64,000 nt of DNA from Blastobasis lacticolella (lineage: Eukaryota; Arthropoda; Insecta; Lepidoptera; Blastobasidae), in NCBI GenBank assembly GCA_905147135.1, contig LR990057.1:2976001-3040000 (forward strand), read 5' to 3'. A model generated the notes under the pieces. It was not told the origin of the DNA. It saw only the letters and a list, made by a program, of their open reading frames with translations, and made no database searches. Within the stretch, counting starts at the first letter, position 1. Every line of letters begins with the position of its first letter. Shown here one piece after another: positions 56,889-64,000 of this stretch. A program made the position numbers and the translations under genes.

Positions 56889-57882
56889 GGATCAATTCTT
56901 TAACTTCTCTCCCCAAAATCGAAGAAATGACACAACACGTAACGACGTCTTTAGTTGTAATGTTTTCTACTGCCGAATATATTTATTTCTCATTTAGTAA
57001 TGGTTAATTAAGGAGGAATTTATAGCTTTTGTAACATTGAGTTTTGAATTTAATGATGAATTTATATATCTTTTTTAATAATCACATTTTAAATTTGCAC
57101 GCCTTATAAGGCCGAGTACTCCTACTGGGCTAATTTAGCACCAGGATATTAATGAAACACACTGTATTCTAGCAAATAAAATATTTGGTTCTTAGTTTCA
57201 TTTATTGATGAGGGCACATTTTTACATAGTACACATAAAACATAGTCGCTTCCCGCCGACTGTCCCACTGTAAGGAAAATTAGATCTTAAATATATGCAC
57301 AAATATTTTTTATACGATTTCTACCATCAGTTAGCGAATTTATTCCTGAAAATATAAGTATTATATTACATGCATATATAGAAAAGCCGCTGGTTTGTTA
57401 TATCTAAAGAAATGGACATCACAATCACTTAGAAAATAGTAACAAGATCTCTTGAAACCTGTTTCACTAGTATGTAAAGTTCCAAATAAAACAAAGAAGA
57501 AAATAAGCTTAAAGAGCAACCCAAATATTATTTTAACGCAAATATAGACTTAAGTCTAAATAAGCAAAGCAACCTAAATTACATTCTTTTGTATTAAACT
57601 AGCAAACGTAACAAATTTCTTTTCATAAGATGAGTTCTCAGTATTCGCAAGTTTTGAAATCCACTGTTCTGTTCAGGCCGTTCAGAGATAACGGGATATA
57701 AACAGCATTAACATATCAAAACAAGCAGATACACGAATGACCCGACCCATGATTGTAATGAATACCTAATGTTTTAAACGATCGCGGTTATTAACACACA
57801 TTTTAAAGGTATATTCGAGGTTTCTACCGCGTACCTTTGTTTACGAGTAGCCCGATATTTCGATGCAATTGCACATAGTCGA

Positions 57883-57910
57883 TGCATCATGGTCCCGTGA
57901 CCATGATGCA
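57883..57910. repeat. Palindrome 'tgcatcatggtc/gaccatgatgca'
   Basis: Perfect 12-bp arms with a 4-nt centre, inside the repeat shared with 13610. Confidence 0.75.
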
Positions 57911-59186
57911 TGCAACTGCCTGGAAACCAGGAACGTAACTTTAAACGGCGTGCAATGAATACATTCTAAATTTCTATAAATATTAAGTATCCGTGTGCAA
58001 CTACATATGAAAATGAGCCCCCGACTGCTTTCATGTTTTAAATAAACTAATATTTGCACTATATAAACACATTTACTTCCAACATTCGCTTTGTATATAA
58101 CTTTTCTTTTTTTTAATAGCAGCCGGGGTTTTAGGTGCTTTTTTTATTTCTGAACACTTCTCGTTTATTACTACCTACTTATACAGGAATTATCTGTTGC
58201 GGTCTCTCAAATCCTAGCAGCTGTTTCTTCTTCTAGGCATGCTTGCACAGGTACACTGTTGCCCGGCATCATCATTAACGTCTTTCCTACTCATTCTATT
58301 CCACTTGGCTTGGTTTTCGGCATCCTGGCGTTGTAGGCTCTCGCATCTTAATGACACCATTTTATGAGACCACATCTTAAGTGATGAAAAAAAACTTTTA
58401 TGTCAAAGTAAAGATTTTGTTAAAATAAACATTCAAAATCTCAAAACTAGAATTTTTCTCTATTTTGCAAGAATTTTTAAACAAACTCAGTTTTCAATTT
58501 TAAATACTTGTTTGAATTTGTTCACCTCGCCCATCACAATGTTTATCTAACTAAGCTAAACATCCTTGAATAGCATATGAAATATTCTTAGAAATGGCTA
58601 ACGTATTATCCTGGTAGTGGTACTAAATCAACCATATAAGTACCAACAATAATTTTATTATCAAAAGTATTTGATAATATGTTATGCACCATTAAAAATA
58701 TTTGGGCATTCTATACTTTAAAATAAAACGCCAATTTCATACATACCCAATATTCTAAAATAATGGGAAAGTGACTGTCTGCCACGTTTTCATGCTCAAA
58801 TCGTTGGACATATTTTGATAAATTTTGACAAGGATCCCTATAGATGGCAACATTGAGAAAAACAGGCTAAGTTTAGTATATCTCCTTTCAATCAATGGTT
58901 CTTTTAAATTCAACCTGATTTTTGCGTGACTGGTGTACAACATTCAAACAAATATGCAATCATTCCCATTTCCTACATCTGCAGAGTTTAAACTAAAAAG
59001 GTAAAGTACAAAAACCAGGTCGACAAGAAAAAATATCCAATAATTGTTCTATGGTTCGAAGATCCGGTACTTGCAAATAAATAAATTAGGCATCACCATT
59101 TTCCTCCAGTAACTGACCGTTAGTGGTCATAGGCTGACCTCTCTACGGTCGATCTTAGTCATTCTTAGTTGTAGTCATCTCTTTCG

Positions 59187-59200
59187 CTCATTCAGTGACT
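59187..59200 (+). promoter_or_regulatory. Candidate initiator (TCAGT) of BGRP gene 2
   Basis: 'catTCAGTgact' at 59192-59196 lies about 40 bases before the start codon, the same relative placement as the candidate initiator of gene 1. No TATA box is evident at -30. This is inference only. Confidence 0.3.
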
Positions 59201-59235
59201 CTCATAGTGCAGACAGTGACAGGTATATCGTGATA

Positions 59236-59356
59236 ATGATCCGGACATTGAGTTTTGGGTGTATTTTGTGTGTTTTAAACTTTGCAAGTTGCTATGAAGT
59301 GCCTGCGGCCACGCTTGAAGCTATTTATCCAAAAGGGTTAAGAGTATCTGTTCCAG
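59236..59356 (+). CDS. BGRP: BGRP gene 2 exon 1: signal peptide
   Basis: Encodes [19 protein letters not shown], a clean signal peptide with a hydrophobic core, then '[21 protein letters not shown]'. The mature protein would begin at Tyr20 or nearby. Donor 'g|gtaaat', phase 1. Aligns residue for residue with gene 1 from 'LEAIYP' on. Confidence 0.9.
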
Positions 59357-62300
59357 GTAAATTAAATATTAATCTAAAATAAATTAATCTTAAGTTTTGT
59401 AAGTAATAACACCAACTTATACCTAAATATTTATCCGACACAAACTCGTTGATATTCTTGGGAATTTGTGATACAACTAACGTAAGAAAATAACAAGAAA
59501 TTAACATGGTAAAATACTTACGTAAAATAGAAATATAGTCCAATTTAGCTTAAAACCGAAACTTAATTTCCTTCGTAATTACTTAATTAGTATCTCATTT
59601 TACGAGCCTAATTAAGAGGTTGTTAATTTAAGTAATATCTTCTATGAAACAAACCAACCGAAGGTAAACATCCACTATTTTCTCGGAATAATGAGTTCCA
59701 GGAGCAAAAGAGGAAAAGAAAGAAAATTAATAATTTTCAAACCACAGGGAGTTCCCTAGTTCATACCCACCGACCTAAACAAAACAATCGCCATGATGAC
59801 GTAATCGCTAACTTGATTCTTGATAATGACCTCGCTAGTTCGATCGCTTATTACTATACTACGTGGATCGTCCGTATTATAGTTTATAAGATTTATTTTT
59901 TGCTGATGATTTTTAAATGGGTCCTTCAACACCTCAGAGTATTTCCTATTTATCTCGGTTCTTCTTGGACCACGTTGATAATTTAATTTCAGCACTCAAT
60001 AAACTAGGAATCTACTAACAATATCACAATATACTTACTAATAAATTAACAACCAGAAACAGCAGAGCATGTAATTGTAATGAATTTAGCAGATGTTTTA
60101 CCTGTTATCTATTTTTTGCTAATTGACATAAATTACGTCTGAACGGACAGTTACTTCAATATTACTTTGAATTAAATTGAAATTTTGAGGTTCATACATT
60201 CAATCTTCATCGCGGGTGAAAGCATCAGGTATGTCCTTGGAACACAATAAAAGCACAAATAAATTGTTTATTTGCCGCGTTACCAGTGGAAACGGGGACC
60301 CTGACCCTGAAGCTAAAAAGTCAGTTATTTAATAACTCTTTTTACTGCAAGGCTGGCTCATTCCTCAGCCACAGATAATGAATAGATTGCCATCCAGCTG
60401 TAGAATGAAGCCAGTCTTATTATGGGCACCATCCCCATCAGTGGCAAGGGTTCAGGTTTATTTAGATTTAGTTATTTCTGTTTTTGTATTTGTTTTGATT
60501 GTGTTGTTGTATGCATACATTCTTTAATATATTCTTTCAATGATGTAGATGATGATGATTATCTTTTCTACAATTCTTTGTAGATGATGGCTACTCCTTG
60601 TTCGCCTTCCACGGGAAGCTCAACGAGGAAATGGAAGGCCTGGAAGCAGGCCATTGGTCCAGAGACATCACTAAAGCTAAGGAGGGGAAGTGGATCTTCA
60701 GAGACCGAGAGGCAAAATTGAAAATTGGAGACAAAATCTACTTCTGGACCTACGTGATCAAAGATGGCCTCGGATACAGACAGGATAACGGGGAATGGAC
60801 TGTAACTGGTGAGTGCTGAATTCTAGCCTGCTGAATGCTTGCATTGGGCTCCGGTTAGAAGGATAAGGTAGCCAGCGCAATTACAGGCATGAGGCATTAT
60901 ATTATCTTATTCCTCACAGTGACAACGCACTTGCGGTTCTGCATTTTTGTTGCCTGCAACCTAAATGCAAGAATTATAGTTGTAATGGGCGACAGTTACC
61001 ACATACCATCAGGTAGGCTGTCTGCTCGTGTGACATGTGGAATAAAAAAACGTTTGTGGCCTAATGACCTTTTCCTGAGTTATGTACCTACATTAGTTGT
61101 TAGTTACCTGAGGGAAAATATCGTAATGTAACTGCACATTAAGACGACTGAATGTGTAATCATGATCCAATCCCAGATCCCCTGTTAACAGGGTCACGGA
61201 TGTCAAATAGCAGTCGATTCACTGTAATTACTTGATCTGCCATAATCCTGGATCATCGTCAAGGCGGACCACGGGCTTAGACTTCAAGATGATTTTCATA
61301 GTATGGAGGCACATTAATTTTGTAATATACTGTAGGTTACTGTCCCCCCTGGACCCCATGACGCCTAGATATGATTGTGCTCCGTGTACCTACTCATTAT
61401 CTTGTATATCGGAGATTCATCGGAAAGGAAAAACGTACCGGTTAACCCACTTTTTTTTATAAATTTACATCCTTGATTCAATATAAATACCGATTTACAT
61501 AATTGTATAGATACTGATATGTATTTACTTGATCTGCAGATGATTACCTGTGTATGGTTGCATTACTACATGGGTTTTGTACTTGCATACTTATTTGATG
61601 CATGATTGCATTACCGATAACATTGCGCATAATAATCATCTTGGCGTTAATGTCGCGGTAGGTCCCCATTGTGCTCTCGCGCACGAGGGTTTCGGGTGAT
61701 CATTATCCAAGATTTAGCAGCACAGTTGCCTGAATGTACAGGTTTTATGACGATGTTTTCCATCACCGTAAGAGCAACGGTTAGTGTTCAACTGATGTAC
61801 ATAACTTACAAACGAGTTATTGGTACATGGCAGCAGTGGGATTCGTACCCGGGACCTCCCGCTAACAACTCGGACCCCTTAACCACTAGGCCGCCGACAC
61901 TCCACGTCTCCAATCACCAATCAATCAATTATAATTTTTTCAACATACCTTTTATGTGTGATAAAATACGAAATAAACCTTATAGTTTTTTGAGTTAAAA
62001 TCCAATCTTTTGAGTTTGTGCAAGAAAATTCACAAAAAAGTCTCTAAAAACACAACAAGATTTTAAAAATAACTTGAAACCTTTCAGGATACGTCGACGA
62101 AGCAGGTAACGCTGTAGACGCGGCGACCCCTCCACCTAGTCAACCCTTAAATCCTCCTGCCGTGTCACCAGCTACAGACCTTGTAAACAACCTTCCCACT
62201 GAGCAACCTGCCGGCCTACCAAACCAACCTGGTGAAATACCTTGCGAGGTCTCCGTGAGCCAAGTCTCCATGCCAGGCTTCGTGTGCAAGGGCCAGTTGC

Positions 62301-63180
62301 TCTTCGAAGACAACTTTAATTCAGTTCTGGATAAAGGGAAGATCTGGCAGCCAGATATTAAGTTTCCAGGAGAGCCTGTGAGTGCATCTATTACATTTTT
62401 TTTTTCATTTTTCCTTTTTTCACGTGCGTTTATCTTTATAGCGAGGTAAATGAGCAAGTGGGTGGGAGCGTTGGTGGCCGAGTGGTTAATGTATCCGACT
62501 GGTAAGCGAGAGGTACCGGGTCTGAATCCCGCTGCGGCCATGTACTAATGCAAATCGATGCTCTTACGGTGAGGGAAAACATCGTGATGAAACCTGCACA
62601 TTCAGGCGACTGAATGTGTAACCATGATCCAATGTGGTCAGGTTCCCCTGATAGCAGGGTAACGGAGGTCAAATGACATCACTCCACTGTAAATATCTAA
62701 TCTTCCAAATCTTAGATCATGATAAAAACGGATCCCTGCGCGAAAGCACAAACTTTCAAACCCTTGAAAGAATGGACAAATAAGGTTACATAAAATTTGT
62801 ATGTAAACGTTCCCCCTTAAACCTTCTCTTCCGTAGTACAGGGTTTTGCCGTAGTCTTCATGCTTGGCAGGTCGGTTGGGCATCCACCTATCCAAATTAT
62901 TTGTTAAAAATTCTCAAAGCACTATGTATCCCCAAAAACTTGTGCTAATTATGTCTAGTCTTTAAACTACTTAGACAAAAAAAAAACTGTGTAATTGTAT
63001 AGAAGCTTGCCAAGGAGTTGTTATCATAACTATTTTGTCTTTACAGGATTATCCGTTCAATGTTTATCTTAATGATAGAAACCTTCGTGTTCGAGATGGA
63101 AAACTGAGCATCAAACCTATAACACTGGAGTCGAAGTACGGGGAGGAATTCGTCACGCAGTCACTGGACTTAACGTCAAG
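59236..63180 (+). CDS. BGRP: beta-1,3-glucan recognition protein, gene 2 (exons 1-4; continues past window)
   Basis: Second BGRP paralog on the same strand, 4.3 kb after gene 1. Exons: 59236-59356, 60584-60808, 62088-62377 and 63047-63180, all GT/AG with phases 1,1,0,2, identical to gene 1. Encodes a signal peptide (residues 1 to about 19), a mature N-terminus '[21 protein letters not shown]', a complete CBM39 domain, a longer Pro/Asn-rich linker and the first part of the GH16-like domain. The active-site region (exons 5-8 by analogy) is beyond 64000, so whether this copy keeps catalytic glutamates cannot be seen here. Its close match to non-catalytic gene 1 in the CBM39 exon suggests another recognition protein. 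Confidence 0.92.
59357..60583 (+). other. Intron 1 of BGRP gene 2
   Basis: 1227 bp, AT-rich, no recognised transposon. Far shorter than intron 1 of gene 1. Confidence 0.85.
60584..60808 (+). CDS. BGRP: BGRP gene 2 exon 2: CBM39 core
   Basis: 225 bp, same length as gene 1 exon 2. By hand count 11 of about 75 residues differ from gene 1, nearly all conservative, and '[18 protein letters not shown]' is unchanged. Acceptor 'ctttgtag', donor 'g|gtgagt'. Confidence 0.94.
61058..61294 (+). mobile_element. SINE-A, 5' truncated
   Basis: 'ggcctaatgaccttttcctgagttatgtac...ctggatcatcgtcaaggcggacc', ends 'cttcaagatgatttt'. Confidence 0.7.
61631..61903 (-). mobile_element. SINE-A with internal deletion
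   Basis: 'aataatcatcttggcgttaatgtcgcgg' to head 'gggattcgtacccgggacctcccgctaacaactcggaccccttaaccactagg'. About 60 bp of the body are missing after 'agatttagcag'. Confidence 0.8.
62088..62377 (+). CDS. BGRP: BGRP gene 2 exon 3: extended linker and GH16-like start
   Basis: Encodes a polar stretch and a long Pro-rich linker ('[20 protein letters not shown]' and '[14 protein letters not shown]') followed by '[20 protein letters not shown]', with the two conserved cysteines, and '[11 protein letters not shown]'. The linker is 15 residues longer than in gene 1 and shares little sequence with it. Acceptor 'ctttcag', donor 'cct|gtgagt', phase 0. Confidence 0.92.
62378..63046 (+). other. Intron 3 of BGRP gene 2
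   Basis: 669 bp; the first half is a SINE-A copy, the rest unassigned. Confidence 0.85.
62464..62752 (+). mobile_element. SINE-A, near full length
   Basis: Head 'gggagcgttggtggccgagtggttaatgtatccgac', B box 'gggtctgaatccc' (one change), body to 'gcgcgaaagcacaa'. Confidence 0.82.
63047..63180 (+). CDS. BGRP: BGRP gene 2 exon 4 (last exon in window)
   Basis: 134 bp, as in gene 1, encoding '[20 protein letters not shown]', '[11 protein letters not shown]' and 'SLDLTS'. About half the residues match gene 1 exon 4. Acceptor 'tttacag', donor 'ag|gtaggt', phase 2. The following intron runs out of the window. Confidence 0.9.
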
Positions 63181-64000
63181 GTAGGTTGAGACTCGAAAGT
63201 ACATCCTACTTCTTTACAAAGTATACAAAGTCGCTTCCGGCCGTCTGTCCCTATGCATGTATCTATGTACGCTTAGATCTTTTAAACTATTTAACACTTT
63301 GTATTGTCACTTCATGATGGAACTCCATTATTATGAATTAAATCACTTTATGTACACTAGTTCCACTTTATTATACAATTTTATTAAATTGCAACCGGTT
63401 TCGAATTACTCATCTTCAGGCATTTAAAGGCTTTTAAACTACGCAACGGATTTTAACGGACGACTTAAGGATAGTTTTTATACTCATTATTTGTAGACAT
63501 AATAACACGCTGGTAAATAGGGTCGAGATTTCTTTCAAAACCGATAATTCATTAAAAACCGAGATAGTTTGTTTATGATCGGACTCACTTAATTAATTGA
63601 TTATCCTTATACCTACGACTCGTTTTAAACATTCCAAGTACATAAGCTAACATAGCTATTAACGCAAGCCGTATCACAAAACCGTTAGTTTTTAACCTAT
63701 CTAGGTATCTAGCGAGATTTTAAACTATGGAAAAATTGTGAACAGCAACTGTTGGAATTTAACGTATTATTTTTCGTAAACGCACATAGGCAGTAGGTTT
63801 GTGCTGTAACGAGGAGCTAACAAGGAGTAAACTGGCTGAGGACGTACCTACTTTAGATTTTACACTTTTATCGGTTTCTTACGGTGACTTAATTATAGGT
63901 ACATAAGACCGTTAACGAATATCCTGCCTGACGCTATGTCCAACAATAGGCAAAGCCACAAACCACGGCAAATGGCTCAACTCAACTGTTTATGTATTCC
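63181..64000 (+). other. Intron 4 of BGRP gene 2 (partial)
   Basis: Starts at the exon 4 donor. 63220-63290 is a repeat-D piece. No further exon is visible before the window ends; 'SCTG...' exon 5 is expected downstream. Confidence 0.75.

Larger units (their letters stand above)
54956..59186. other. Intergenic region between the two BGRP genes
   Basis: About 4.2 kb. It holds the gene 1 3' UTR, MITEs at 55928 and 56566, an LTR fragment at 56833, a hairpin at 57883-57910, a repeat-D piece at 57230-57290 and an RTE scrap at 58260-58350. 58360-59186 is AT-rich with nothing recognised. No third BGRP copy or pseudogene is visible. Confidence 0.75.
60809..62087 (+). other. Intron 2 of BGRP gene 2
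   Basis: Contains a LINE end block (60858-61050) and two SINE-A copies at 61058-61294 (plus, head missing) and 61631-61903 (minus). Otherwise unassigned. Confidence 0.85.

Noticed and set aside
62140..62672. Minus-strand frames over gene 2 exon 3
   Set aside because: Antisense to the exon and to SINE-A sequence in intron 3.

Overview
The window looks like nuclear DNA from a moth or butterfly (Lepidoptera). It is intron-rich, moderately AT-rich, gene-poor and crowded with transposable-element debris. Its most legible content is an immune-recognition locus: two tandem, same-strand genes for beta-1,3-glucan recognition proteins (BGRP/GNBP, a CBM39 domain fused to a GH16-like domain). All exon calls come from reading translations together with GT/AG splice sites; no database search was possible.

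Layout. Positions 1-20036 hold no gene I can defend. They contain LINE 3' ends, tRNA-derived SINEs, several MITEs with clear terminal inverted repeats, and tandem duplications. At 20037-20463 a GC-rich first coding exon lies on the minus strand. It encodes an Arg/Ser-rich, poly-Gln-containing N-terminus, possibly of an RGK-type small GTPase; the identity is unsure. Positions 20700-36400 are again repeats, including a complete 870-bp non-autonomous LTR element (28963-29832) with a tRNA-Trp primer-binding site and 5-bp target duplications, and a tail-to-tail SINE pair.

BGRP gene 1 occupies 36753-54955 (+) with 8 exons and 485 codons. It has a signal peptide, CBM39, a Pro-rich linker and a GH16-like domain whose catalytic acidic residues are absent. 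Intron 1 is about 10 kb. Transposon sequence fills much of the other introns and in two places ends within about 30 bp of a splice acceptor. BGRP gene 2 begins at 59236 (+) with the same exon phases and runs off the right edge after exon 4 at 63180. The two proteins are about 85% identical in the CBM39 exon but only about 50% in the first GH16-side exon I can compare (exon 4).

Function. From knowledge of the family, secreted BGRPs bind fungal beta-1,3-glucan in hemolymph and trigger the prophenoloxidase and Toll protease cascades. A tandem pair with a conserved glucan-binding exon and faster-changing remainder fits diversification of pattern-recognition receptors.

Repeat families are called SINE-A (tRNA-like head, ends in 'taacgccaagatgat'), SINE-B (a second tRNA-like head), retroposon C ('gtggtgtccggcagag'), and repeat D ('gacggcgggaagcgac'). 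These labels are mine.
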